A stretch of 64,000 bases of DNA, taken from NCBI GenBank assembly GCA_019800895.1, contig JAHVKF010000002.1, positions 496,001-560,000 of the forward strand, in the 5' to 3' direction. How positions within the stretch are numbered: the first letter of the stretch is position 1; the number at the start of each line of letters is the position of its first letter. This DNA is from Halomonas denitrificans. Lineage in GTDB: Bacteria; Pseudomonadota; Gammaproteobacteria; Xanthomonadales; Wenzhouxiangellaceae. This document shows, piece after piece, positions 9,498 through 19,797 of this stretch. Made by a program: the position numbers and the translations under genes. The notes below the pieces were generated by a model, which saw only the letters and a program-made list of their open reading frames with translations, ran no database searches and was not told the DNA's origin.

Positions 9498-9575
9498 ATC
9501 AACGGGACCACGTACATGACCGCCGGCCCGAAGCCCGGGTCGGCGGCCGAATTCGCTCAGAACGGGAGAGAACCG

Positions 9576-10319
9576 ATGACGAACAAGGCAGTGTTGTATC
9601 GCATGGTAATGGACGATCACCTGTGCCCCTACGGCCTGAAATCCAAGGACCTGCTCGAGCGCGAAGGCTACGAGGTCGAGGACCACCACCTGACCCGCCG
9701 CGACGAAGTGGACGCGTTCAAGGCGGAGCACGGCGTGGAGACCACGCCGCAGACCTTCATCGACGGCCGGCGCATCGGCGGCTACGACGACCTGAGGGCG
9801 TACTTCGACAAGCGTGTGCAGGATGAAGACGACACCAGCTACCAGCCGGTGATCGCGATCTTCTCGGTCGCCGCGCTGATGGCGCTTTCGATCAGCTGGG
9901 CGGCCATCGGCGACCTGCTGACGCTGCGCGCCTTCGAGTGGTTCGTCGCCATTTCCATGTGCTTCCTGGCCGTGCAGAAGCTGCAGGACCTCGAGAGCTT
10001 CTCGACCATGTTCCTGAACTACGACCTGCTGGCCCGTCGCTGGGTGCCCTACGGCAAGGTCTACCCCTTCGGCGAGGCAGCGGCCGGCATCCTCATGCTG
10101 TCGGGCAGCCTGGTCTGGCTATCGGCCCCGATCGCGCTGTTCATCGGCACCGTCGGTGCGGTATCGGTCTTCAAGGCGGTCTACGTCGACAAGCGGGAGC
10201 TCAAGTGCGCCTGCGTCGGCGGCAACAGCAACGTGCCGCTCGGGTTCGTGTCGCTGACCGAGAACCTGATGATGATGGCCATGGGAATCTGGATGCCAAT
10301 ACGACAATTCGTGCTCTGA
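9576..10319 (+). CDS. glutaredoxin-MauE/DoxX-like membrane fusion protein
   Basis: A 247-residue fusion. Residues 1-80 form a glutaredoxin domain; residues 90-240 form a four-helix MauE/DoxX-like membrane module. The active-site motif is CPYG (C17) where classic glutaredoxins have CPYC, so this is a monothiol version. The glutaredoxin cis-Pro region is present as ETTPQTFIDGRRIGG. The membrane part contains a CAC pair in the stretch KRELKCACVGG, which could exchange disulfides with the thioredoxin-fold domain. The start is taken at 9576 after GGGAGAG. A role in thiol or copper redox handling is inferred from the neighbours. Confidence 0.82.
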   Translation: MTNKAVLYRMVMDDHLCPYGLKSKDLLEREGYEVEDHHLTRRDEVDAFKAEHGVETTPQTFIDGRRIGGYDDLRAYFDKRVQDEDDTSYQPVIAIFSVAALMALSISWAAIGDLLTLRAFEWFVAISMCFLAVQKLQDLESFSTMFLNYDLLARRWVPYGKVYPFGEAAAGILMLSGSLVWLSAPIALFIGTVGAVSVFKAVYVDKRELKCACVGGNSNVPLGFVSLTENLMMMAMGIWMPIRQFVL

Positions 10320-10467
10320 CCAGTTACCCGAGAGAAGGCCGGATAGCTCGCATCGACACACGGGGCGCGGGTCAACCACCTCGACGGACGGACTCCTTGT
10401 GGGCTAGAGCGATTTTCGACGCATCGTGAGCGTACGGTTAGTGAACTGCAACCTGAAGGAGTCAAGC

Positions 10468-10761
10468 ATGCAAGATATCGACCGAATGCGCGAGATGCCC
10501 TTGAGAGAGCGCGTGCTCTCGATCGGACACGCGCTTTCTTTGTTTCTTCTTCTGAATTATCTCCTCTGCGTCGGCTTCGGCCTGCTGGCACCGGAGTCCT
10601 TGCGCATGTTCGAGGCCTGGGCTCCACTCCTGCCTGGATTCGAGTGGTTGACCCCTCTGGGATTCACCGCCGGAGCCATCGGTGCCTATGGGTACGGCTG
10701 GTATATCGCCGCCCTCTTCGTTCCACTCAAGGCCTGGGCCGAGAACCGACGCCGGCCTTGA
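10468..10761 (+). CDS. DUF5676 family small membrane protein
   Basis: A 97-residue two-helix membrane protein starting at the ATG after AAGGAG (10456-10461). The segment LSLFLLLNYLLCVGFGLLAP is the first helix, EAWAPLLPGFEWLTPLGF the conserved loop, and YGYGWYIAALFVPLKAW the second helix. This pattern matches DUF5676 membrane proteins, which commonly sit next to copper efflux and DUF305 genes. Function is unknown. A 148-bp spacer separates it from the gene before; I see no convincing promoter in that spacer. Confidence 0.78.
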   Translation: MQDIDRMREMPLRERVLSIGHALSLFLLLNYLLCVGFGLLAPESLRMFEAWAPLLPGFEWLTPLGFTAGAIGAYGYGWYIAALFVPLKAWAENRRRP

Positions 10762-10807
10762 TGGACACTCACTCCAGTCGACTGGACCTTCAGCAAGAGA
10801 GAAACGC

Positions 10808-11905
10808 ATGAAAACCACCGCAATCGTGATCAAGACGCTGGCCGTTTCGGCCATTCTGGCCACCCTGGGGGCGCTCGCCTTCGCCTGGAGCGGGCTGTAC
10901 CCCGTTGCTGCCGGCTCCGGACATACCGGACCCGTGGCGTGGTGGCTCGAAACCGTCCGCGAACGATCGGTCGCAGTCCGATCCGCCGATCTGATCGTTC
11001 CGGATGATCTCGACTCACCAGAACGAATTGCCGCCGGCGCCGGTCACTACAAGAGCATGTGTGCAAGCTGTCACGGAGCGCCAGGGGGGCAACCCGCCGA
11101 CGCGTGGGACCCCGCCCCTCCGGCGATCTTCAGGGAGCGTGTCGATCCCGCGGAAGCGTTCTGGACCATCAAGCATGGGCTGAAAATGACTGCCATGCCC
11201 AGTCACCTCGATCACAGCGATGCGGAGAACTGGGACACGGTCGCCTTCGTTCTCGCCCTGCCCGACATGGACGCTGCCGAGTACAGCGCCTTGACGGCAA
11301 ATGCCTCGCATGACCATGGGGACGGCGGTGGGCACGACCATGGAGGCGGCGGCGGGCACGATCATGGCTCTGGCGCACATCATGGGCATGACATGCCGCG
11401 CGAGAGTCCAGATATGCACCCGGCGTCCGGCGGCAATGGCTCGCACAGCAGCGGACACCATCACGCCATGGATGCATCGAGCCCGGAAACCGTGTTGGAC
11501 GGCTTCCAACACGCATTGACCGAAGGCCGCGCGGAAGAAGCTCTCGCCTATCTGCATCCCGACGCAACCGTCGTCGAAGGTGGCCACGTGCAATCCGTGG
11601 ACGACTACCGTGGCGGACACCTGGGCAGCGACATGGCGTTTCTTGCCCGGGTCGGCATCGAACGACTGGCTCGGTCCATCCATTCGGGCGGCGGACAAGC
11701 GACGGTCGAGACGCGCTCTCGATTCACAGGAGAGATCGACGGCGAGACACTCGATCTCGAAAGCACCGAGTTCGCCACGCTGGTCGAAACCGAAGACGGT
11801 TGGCGGATCAGCCAGATTGCCTGGACTACGCGGCCCTACGGCGAAGCGCAGAGCGATGAGCCGGTTCACGAACATGCCCCTGGAGACGATGACCATGACC
11901 ATTAG
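10808..11905 (+). CDS. cytochrome c fused through a His-rich linker to a SnoaL-like domain
   Basis: A 365-residue exported protein starting at ATG 10808 (the frame upstream lacks a signal). Order: an N-terminal membrane anchor or signal (about 8-30), a class I cytochrome c with heme motif CASCH (85-89) and a likely Met ligand in KMTAMPSHL, a Gly/His linker (about 167-222, repeated HDHG units), and a SnoaL/NTF2-like domain (about 226-355) from TVLDGFQHALTEGRAEEAL to WRISQIAWTTR. It ends with a second His/Asp tail. Cytochrome c modules occur in metal loci, but the fusion to a SnoaL fold is unusual. The 3' end overlaps the next start. Confidence 0.8.
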   Translation: MKTTAIVIKTLAVSAILATLGALAFAWSGLYPVAAGSGHTGPVAWWLETVRERSVAVRSADLIVPDDLDSPERIAAGAGHYKSMCASCHGAPGGQPADAWDPAPPAIFRERVDPAEAFWTIKHGLKMTAMPSHLDHSDAENWDTVAFVLALPDMDAAEYSALTANASHDHGDGGGHDHGGGGGHDHGSGAHHGHDMPRESPDMHPASGGNGSHSSGHHHAMDASSPETVLDGFQHALTEGRAEEALAYLHPDATVVEGGHVQSVDDYRGGHLGSDMAFLARVGIERLARSIHSGGGQATVETRSRFTGEIDGETLDLESTEFATLVETEDGWRISQIAWTTRPYGEAQSDEPVHEHAPGDDDHDH

Positions 11906-12398
11906 AAGCGCGTTATCGGCTGGACTGCTGCTCGCAGCGACTGCCCTGACTGCCGCCTGCCAGGTCCAATCGACCGATCAACCTGCACCGGTCGAGACCG
12001 AGCTCTCTCGGCAAGTGATGACCGTCTACCACGACCCCACCTGCGGTTGCTGCGGCCTCTGGGTCGATCACATGCGGGAAAACGGCTTCGTCGTGGACAT
12101 CGTGCCGACCCGCGACATGAACGCCGTCAAGCTCGATCTCGGCGTGCCTCGCGATCTGTCCTCCTGCCACACGGCCGTGGTCGGCGACTACGTCATCGAG
12201 GGCCATGTCCCGGCCGAAGATGTCAGTCGCCTCCTTGCAGAGCAGCCCGAGGCATTCGGTCTCGCCGTACCCGGCATGCCGCTCGGATCGCCCGGCATGG
12301 AAAGCAACGGACGGCGGATGCCCTATGACGTGATCCTTTTCGGCGCAGACGGCACTCGGTCCGAGTTCAATCACTATGGGGCGATCGATCCGAAATGA
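11889..12398 (+). CDS. DUF411 metal-binding exported protein
   Basis: A 169-residue protein of the DUF411 family, common in copper and heavy-metal resistance loci. The start is at ATG 11889 (or 11895), overlapping the end of the cytochrome gene. A lipoprotein-type signal is visible (LLLAATALTAAC, C24), followed by the family signature YHDPTCGCCGLWVDHM with a CxCC cluster, then LSSCHTAVVGDYVIEGHVP and a C-terminal MPLGSPGME loop. The Cys and Met residues suit Cu(I) binding at the periplasmic face. The precise role is unknown. Confidence 0.85.
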   Translation: MTMTIRSALSAGLLLAATALTAACQVQSTDQPAPVETELSRQVMTVYHDPTCGCCGLWVDHMRENGFVVDIVPTRDMNAVKLDLGVPRDLSSCHTAVVGDYVIEGHVPAEDVSRLLAEQPEAFGLAVPGMPLGSPGMESNGRRMPYDVILFGADGTRSEFNHYGAIDPK

Positions 12399-12418
12399 GA
12401 TGTACTCACGGTCTCGCA

Positions 12419-12645
12419 ATTGAGCCGACACCCAGCTTGCCCCTGTCAGGGCTTGTGGCAAGGCGCCGGTGTAGCCAGCCTACTTCAAGCATCGGGAACG
12501 GCGCCATAAGCCCTGACAGTCAAGCCCGAAGGGAGCGACGGACGCGTTCGCTCGCTGCATTGCGCTCCCTTGGCATAGGCCCACTCTGCCTGCACTTGCG
12601 CGCCTTGCCGACAAATGCGTCCGTCGCTCTGGGTGTCGGCTCAAT
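12419..12645. repeat. 227-bp inverted-repeat element with two internal stems
   Basis: Perfect 16-bp terminal inverted repeats (ATTGAGCCGACACCCA at 12419-12434, complement at 12630-12645) enclose two further long stems: 12443-12454 with 12508-12519 (plus GGCGCC at 12463-12468 and 12500-12505), and a 13-bp stem 12533-12545 with 12617-12629. Together they fold as a three-way, cloverleaf-like structure in DNA or RNA. There is no coding frame of note. It could be a small non-autonomous mobile element (MITE-like) or a structured RNA; no clear target-site duplication is visible. Confidence 0.75.
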
Positions 12646-12905
12646 AATGGGACCGTTGGTAACCTTAGAACCCGTGCGGGCAATCCCTGATCGATGCGCC
12701 CCAGCCCGCTCTGATCGAGGCATGCAAGGAAATGGGGCATACCCCGGCAATTGATTCCTCGAGCCTGAAGCCGCGATGACCATGGTGATGGCGCTACATC
12801 AATGAGCGGGCTTCGCGGAAACACAATCCGCAAGCGAGGCAGCGCCATGGACATGGGCCCTCTTCTCCACGTCGCTGTTTATCTTTCCCTGACCAGGACT
12901 CACTC
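12646..12905. other. gene-free spacer
   Basis: The 260 bp after the inverted-repeat element hold no supported gene. An imperfect hairpin (GCTTCGCGGA with TCCGCAAGC) lies near 12820-12835. The promoter for the following gene cluster should be here, but no strong -35/-10 pair stands out. Confidence 0.5.
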
Positions 12906-13412
12906 ATGAACGACTTCTTGAAGCTCCTATTCTCTCTGGCCCTGCCGCTTGCTGCCCAGTCCGTCGGGGCCGACAACGACAAGGACGCGATTGTGGAAAT
13001 CATCACAGCGGTCGAACATGGCTGGGAGAACGCGGACGGCACGCCCTTCCGCGAGCATTTCCTGGACACGCCGGGGGCCCGCTACTTCGAGAGCGGCGGT
13101 CAGAATGTCGGGCTCGACGACCTGGTCGAGAATCACGTCGAGCCGGAGGGCGACGCGTTGGCGGACTTCGAACTCGACTTCTTCGACCCGGAAATCCACG
13201 TCGAAGGTGACATGGCCTGGGCACTCTTCGACACGGAAATCCGCGCGACGGTCCGCGCAACCGACCGCGCCCTTCACAATCGCGGACGCGCGACCTTCAT
13301 CTTCCGCCGCGTCGATGGCGCCTGGAAGGTCGTGCACACCCATTCGTCCTCGCGTCCGGTCGCGGCCGAGCCGACGGATGACAATGGACACGATCACGGA
13401 GGGAATCATTGA
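12906..13412 (+). CDS. exported SnoaL/NTF2-like protein
   Basis: A 168-residue protein with a signal peptide (MNDFLKLLFSLALPLAAQSVGA) and one SnoaL/DUF4440-like domain: DAIVEIITAVEHGWENADG at the first helix and RRVDGAWKVVHTHSSSR on the last strand. The C-terminus is His-rich (NGHDHGGNH), like the tail of the upstream cytochrome fusion. Members of this fold bind small ligands; here a metal-related periplasmic role is inferred from the His tail and neighbours. Its TGA overlaps the TTG start of the next gene. Confidence 0.78.
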   Translation: MNDFLKLLFSLALPLAAQSVGADNDKDAIVEIITAVEHGWENADGTPFREHFLDTPGARYFESGGQNVGLDDLVENHVEPEGDALADFELDFFDPEIHVEGDMAWALFDTEIRATVRATDRALHNRGRATFIFRRVDGAWKVVHTHSSSRPVAAEPTDDNGHDHGGNH

Positions 13413-14710
13413 GTTCGAACTATGAGAAGAACAGTCTGACCCTCGGCGGCACCGTCGCCATGGGCACCGGCGTCATGATCGGCGCCGGAATCTTCGCGCT
13501 GACCGGCCAGATCGCCGAGCTGGCCGGCCCCCTCTTCCCGTTAGCCTTCCTGGTTGCAGCCGCCATCAGCGGATTCAGCGCCTACAGCTACATCCGGGTG
13601 TCGAGTCGCTACCCCTCGGCCGGCGGCATCGCCATGATTCTCGAGAAGGCCTACGGGCCCACGTTCGTCACCGGCGCAGCCTCCTTGCTGATGGGCTTTT
13701 CAATGATCATCAACGAAAGCCTGGTCGCCCGCACCTTCGGGTCCTACACGCTGCAGTTGTTCGACGGCGTCGACCGGGATCGCTGGGTACCGATCCTCGC
13801 CGTCGCCCTGATCGCCGCGGCCTTCCTGGTGAACATCGCCAACAATCGGATCATCGGGACCGTGTCCAAGATCACGGCGTTCCTCAAGGTCGGCGGCATT
13901 CTCCTGTTCGCCGGCGTGACGCTCTGGGCGGCCAACTTCGAGTTCCGGCCCGCCTCGAACCCGAGCGGCGAGCCGACCACGGCCCTCGGCTTCGTCGCTG
14001 CGGTGGCCCTCGGTATCCTCGCCTTCAAGGGCTTCACGACGATCACCAACAGCGGCGCGGAGGTCGTGGACCCCGAACGGAACGTCGGCCGCGCTATCGT
14101 GTATTCGCTGCTGATCTGCCTCGTGGTGTACATGAGCGTGTGCCTCGCGGTCGGCTCGACCTTGACCATCGAGCAGATCGTGGCCGCGAAAGACTACTCG
14201 CTCGCGGAGGCCTCTCGGCCGGCTGTCGGCCGCTACGGCGTCTGGTTCACCGTCGGAGTCGCGATCATCGCCACCGCCTCGGGCGTCCTCGCCAGCATCT
14301 TTGCGGTGTCCCGAATGCTGGCGATGCTGACCGACATGCGACTGATTCCGCATCGACATTTCGGAATGCCCGGATCCATCCAGAAGCACACGCTGGTCTA
14401 CACCGTGGTGATCGCCGCGTTGCTGGCCGCGTTCTTCGATCTGAGCCGTATTGCATCAATGGGGGCGATTTTCTACCTTGTGATGGACATCATCGTCCAC
14501 TTCGGCGTCTGGCGGCACCTACGGAACGAGGTGGGAGCACGTGGGTCGATCCTGATCACCGCGATGCTGCTCGATGCGATCGTGCTGGCGGTCTTCCTGA
14601 CCATCAAGTGGCAGCAGGACGTCTTCATCGTCGCTGTCGCCGCGGCCGGCATCCTCGGCATCTTCGCATTCGAACGGCTGTACCTGCACCGGCGCCGATC
14701 CAGCGGCTGA
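13409..14710 (+). CDS. APC-superfamily amino acid permease, TTG start
   Basis: A 433-residue secondary transporter with about 12 membrane helices. The TTG at 13409 is chosen because it follows GGAGGG, overlaps the previous stop (TTGA), and is needed for an intact first helix: LGGTVAMGTGVMIGAGIFALTG is the APC TM1 signature (GxGxMIGAGIF). The next ATG (13460) would cut into it. Substrate is unknown; the APC family carries amino acids and polyamines. Its position between a SnoaL protein and a Cu-ATPase is odd and suggests supply of a metal-binding amino acid or export of an adduct, which is speculation. Confidence 0.85.
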   Translation: MSSNYEKNSLTLGGTVAMGTGVMIGAGIFALTGQIAELAGPLFPLAFLVAAAISGFSAYSYIRVSSRYPSAGGIAMILEKAYGPTFVTGAASLLMGFSMIINESLVARTFGSYTLQLFDGVDRDRWVPILAVALIAAAFLVNIANNRIIGTVSKITAFLKVGGILLFAGVTLWAANFEFRPASNPSGEPTTALGFVAAVALGILAFKGFTTITNSGAEVVDPERNVGRAIVYSLLICLVVYMSVCLAVGSTLTIEQIVAAKDYSLAEASRPAVGRYGVWFTVGVAIIATASGVLASIFAVSRMLAMLTDMRLIPHRHFGMPGSIQKHTLVYTVVIAALLAAFFDLSRIASMGAIFYLVMDIIVHFGVWRHLRNEVGARGSILITAMLLDAIVLAVFLTIKWQQDVFIVAVAAAGILGIFAFERLYLHRRRSSG

Positions 14711-14772
14711 CCGGACATCATCCATCGTCCCGCATCCCCTGATGCTTGGGGACCACCGAAGAGAGCACTCGA

Positions 14773-17010
<2,238 letters not shown>

Positions 17011-17022
17011 CCCGGAACCGCG

Positions 17023-17397
17023 TCAGCCCACGTGCTGGTCGACCAGCACCGGGTTGCCGTCCGGATCGACGACCACGAAGCTGGCCGGGCCCGAGCCGGA
17101 TTCATCCGCCTCCTGCGCCGGTTCGAGGCCCGCCGCCTTCAGACGCCTCTGGATCTCGCGCACGTCGGTGAACGACTCCAGCGTTTCGCACTGCTGGGTC
17201 CAGCCGGGGTTGAAGGTCAGCATGTTGCGCTCGAACATCCCCTGGAACAAACCGATGGTGTGATCGCCGTTCCTGAGGATCAGCCAGTTCTGGTCCGCGT
17301 TGCCGCCGACCGCTTCGAAGCCCAGCGCCTCGTAGAACGCCCGCGACGCGGCCAGGTCGGCCACGGCGAGGCTGATCGAGAAGGCTCCAAGATCCAT
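17023..17397 (-). CDS. VOC family (glyoxalase/bleomycin-resistance-like) protein
   Basis: A 124-residue vicinal-oxygen-chelate fold protein made of two beta-alpha-beta-beta-beta modules: [22 protein letters not shown] at the start and [20 protein letters not shown] at the end. Single-domain VOC proteins act as dimers, often as dioxygenases, lyases or binding proteins. The specific reaction cannot be told. Start ATG 17397 follows a GGAGAGA ribosome site. It converges on the Cu-ATPase gene with only 12 bp between stops. Confidence 0.85.
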   Translation of the reverse strand: MDLGAFSISLAVADLAASRAFYEALGFEAVGGNADQNWLILRNGDHTIGLFQGMFERNMLTFNPGWTQQCETLESFTDVREIQRRLKAAGLEPAQEADESGSGPASFVVVDPDGNPVLVDQHVG

Positions 17398-17461
17398 GGT
17401 CTCTCTCCGATGTACACCTCGGCACATCATCGCCCGCCCGCTGCGGCACTACAATGCCGCC

Positions 17462-17818
17462 ATGGAGATCTTCAAGGAATTCCAGGTCGAGGCCGCCCAC
17501 CGGCTGCCGAACCTGCCCGATACGCACAAGTGCTCGCGCCTGCACGGCCACTCGTTCAGGATCGCCGTCCACGTCTCGGGGGAACCCGGCGCGGACACCG
17601 GTTGGGTGATGGACTTCGCCGACATCAAGCGGGCGTTCCAGCCGCTGTTCGACCGCCTCGATCACCACTACCTGAACGAGATCGAGGGGCTGGAAAACCC
17701 GACCAGCGAGGTGCTGGCCCGGTGGGTATGGCACCGCCTGGCGCCGACCCTGCCCGGCCTGTCGAAGGTCGTGGTACGTGAGACCTGCACCGCAGGCTGC
17801 GTCTACGCCGGCGACTGA
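17462..17818 (+). CDS. queD: 6-pyruvoyl-tetrahydropterin synthase/6-carboxytetrahydropterin synthase
   Basis: A 118-residue QueD-type enzyme that converts 7,8-dihydroneopterin triphosphate to 6-carboxy-tetrahydropterin in queuosine/7-deazaguanine synthesis. Zinc ligands are seen in VEAAHRL and LHGHSF, the catalytic Cys in THKCSRLHGHSF, and the catalytic Asp-His in LDHHYLNE; the closing ETCTAGCVY loop carries the substrate-binding Glu. The length fits the family (about 120). Start at ATG 17462; the upstream extension has no family match. No other queuosine genes are in the window. Confidence 0.92.
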   Translation: MEIFKEFQVEAAHRLPNLPDTHKCSRLHGHSFRIAVHVSGEPGADTGWVMDFADIKRAFQPLFDRLDHHYLNEIEGLENPTSEVLARWVWHRLAPTLPGLSKVVVRETCTAGCVYAGD

Positions 17819-17837
17819 ACGCCGAATCCACCGCGCC

Positions 17838-18560
17838 GTGAATTCGTTCCGGTTCTGGATGCTGTTCGCTCTGGCCCTGCCGGCCGCGATCCGGACGCGG
17901 CGTACGGCGGTCCGAGCCGAGGGGGCGGCCGGGCCGGTCATGGGCTCGATCGGGTCCGGACCGGTGTTCCGGCTGGTCGGGCTCGGCGATTCGATCATCG
18001 CCGGCGTCGGCGCCTCCACCCACGCGCGCGGCCTGGTCGGCCGGGCCGCCGAGCACCTGGCCGAGGCGCACCGACGCTGCGTGCGCTGGTCCGTGCACGG
18101 TCGAAGCGGCGCGACCAGCGCTTCGATTCGGCAGCAGCTGATGCCCGACGCAGACCTCGAGCAGGCCGACGCCGTCGTCGTCTCGGCCGGCGTCAACGAC
18201 CTGACCCGACTGAGCAGTCCACGCCGGTATGGCCACGACCTGGGCGCCTTGCTCGATGCGATCGAGCGGCGAGCTCCCGATGCCCGCATCGCCGTGGCCG
18301 GCATGCCGCCACTGGAGCATTTTCCAGCGCTGCCGCCGTCACTTCAGCGGGCGTTCGGGATCCGCGGCCGCCAGTTCGATGATGTGATCCGGAACGTGGC
18401 GGCGTCCCGCAGCCGAACGGTCCACGTGCCCATCGTGGTCGATGACGAAACGGCCGCCCGGCGCGACGCCTTCTCCGCCGACGGCTTCCACCCCTCCGAG
18501 GCCAGCTACGTGCCCTTCGGCCGGGCCGCCGCCGATGCGCTGAGCGGATGCTTCGACTGA
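17838..18560 (+). CDS. SGNH/GDSL hydrolase family protein
   Basis: About 240 residues with a GDSL-like esterase core: block I LVGLGDSIIAG (catalytic Ser), block III VSAGVNDL (Asn), and block V DGFHPSEASY (Asp and His). A hydrophobic N-terminal stretch (FWMLFALALPAAI) suggests export or membrane anchoring. The start is uncertain: GTG 17838, ATG 17859, and an ATG at 17778 overlapping queD are all possible, and none has a strong ribosome site. Likely substrate classes are acyl or acetyl esters; no neighbour narrows this down. Confidence 0.78.
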   Translation: MNSFRFWMLFALALPAAIRTRRTAVRAEGAAGPVMGSIGSGPVFRLVGLGDSIIAGVGASTHARGLVGRAAEHLAEAHRRCVRWSVHGRSGATSASIRQQLMPDADLEQADAVVVSAGVNDLTRLSSPRRYGHDLGALLDAIERRAPDARIAVAGMPPLEHFPALPPSLQRAFGIRGRQFDDVIRNVAASRSRTVHVPIVVDDETAARRDAFSADGFHPSEASYVPFGRAAADALSGCFD

Positions 18561-18632
18561 TTCCGGCAATCCGGCTGTAACGTTACCGGCCCGCGGTACG
18601 TCTACTGGACAGGAGCCGACGCCGGAGGACCG

Positions 18633-18872
18633 ATGCGCATTCGCAGGAAGGCCCGGAAATGGGTCGTCAATCTGTGGACCCTTGCGCTTGCCGTGCTCGG
18701 CGCTACCGGTCTGAACCCCTTCGAGGCCGTCGAGCCGGTGATGGAGCGATCCATGATCGTCCGCGACGTGCAGACCTGGAGCGACGCGCCGGCCGGCCTC
18801 GACGCGCAATGCGTGGTCCCCCGACCCGCCCCGGGGACCGGCTCCCCGATGCGGGCCGTCGACACCGGATGA
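18633..18872 (+). CDS. small protein with one hydrophobic segment, unknown
   Basis: A 79-residue frame preceded by GGAGGA about 5 bp before the ATG. It has a basic N-terminus (MRIRRKARKW) and one hydrophobic helix (LWTLALAVLGATGL), then a Pro-rich tail with a single Cys. No family is recognised. The good ribosome site and topology argue for a real gene; the short length and GC-rich context argue for caution. Confidence 0.4.
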   Translation: MRIRRKARKWVVNLWTLALAVLGATGLNPFEAVEPVMERSMIVRDVQTWSDAPAGLDAQCVVPRPAPGTGSPMRAVDTG

Positions 18873-18952
18873 GAACCCGGGGCCCGGGCCCGACGGCGCG
18901 GCGCGCCGGGGCCGAGCGGGTCAGGTGATTCCGGGTCGGTCCACGTTCGGCG

Positions 18953-19711
18953 TCAACCCGGCACGAACTCCGGCTCCAGGTCCATGGCCTTGCGGAACAC
19001 GACCAGTGCGCCGCCGACCATCACGGTCAGGAAGACCACCAGGCCCGCGCCGAAGCCCATGAAACTGGACGTCCAGGCGCCTTCGAAATACTGCGCGGCG
19101 GCCGGTCCTTGTTCCACCGGCACCATGCGCATCCCCGCCATGGCCGTGTAGTGCATGCCGCAGACGGCAACCCCCATGAGCAAGGGGCTGAGCTGTCGCT
19201 TCACGCCATCCCAGTTCACGAAGATATGAAGCGCGACCGTGGAGGCGACGATCGCGATGGCAATCGACAACCAGTACGGGACCGGGTCGTGCGACATCTC
19301 GGCCGCCATGCGCATGGCGCCCATGCCGACGTAGTGCATGGCCGCGACACCGAGACCGAGCAGCACGCCGGAGGCCAGCCATGCGGCCCGATTGCCCTTC
19401 CATCGGAACACGGTCCAGAAGGCGGCGAAGGCCAGTGCGATCGGGAACAGGGCCGACGCCACGGTTCGCGTCACATCGTAGGTGACCGCCATATCGGTCC
19501 GGAAGGCGAGCATGCCGATGAAGTGCATCGCCCAGATGGCGCATCCGCCGAAGACGACCGCGGCCAGCGCGAGCCAACCGAAGTTCAGCGATCCGGTACG
19601 ACGATCGACGATGTAGTCGGCCACGTACAGGCTGACGAACGCGCCGGTGACGGCGACAAGATAGGACACCCCGATCATGCCGAGGTCGTGCGATGCGATG
19701 AACGATTCCAT
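18953..19711 (-). CDS. MHYT-domain integral membrane protein
   Basis: A 252-residue protein with seven predicted helices and three MHYT-type motifs: AIWAMHFIGM, AAMHYVGMGAM and CGMHYTAMAGM. The MHYT domain was proposed to sense oxygen, CO or NO through copper bound by its Met and His residues. Usually the domain is followed by GGDEF, EAL or kinase outputs; here it stands alone, so it would act as a bare sensor or copper-binding membrane protein. It lies 2 kb from the copper island, on the opposite strand. Confidence 0.88.
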   Translation of the reverse strand: MESFIASHDLGMIGVSYLVAVTGAFVSLYVADYIVDRRTGSLNFGWLALAAVVFGGCAIWAMHFIGMLAFRTDMAVTYDVTRTVASALFPIALAFAAFWTVFRWKGNRAAWLASGVLLGLGVAAMHYVGMGAMRMAAEMSHDPVPYWLSIAIAIVASTVALHIFVNWDGVKRQLSPLLMGVAVCGMHYTAMAGMRMVPVEQGPAAAQYFEGAWTSSFMGFGAGLVVFLTVMVGGALVVFRKAMDLEPEFVPG

Positions 19712-19797
19712 GAAGCGATCCCCTTGGTGGATGAAGCGAACGGGCAGAACCTAATCGCGCGACATGAACGCGCGCATCGACACACGTCAACCGGAGG

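Noticed and set aside
12419-12645. Integron attC site
   Set aside because: Too long, with 16-bp perfect ends and no GTTRRRY/RYYYAAC boxes that I can find; no integrase gene in the window.
12480-12854. Minus-strand frame of 124 codons over the inverted-repeat element
   Set aside because: It reads through the stems of the element, and no domain or ribosome site supports it.
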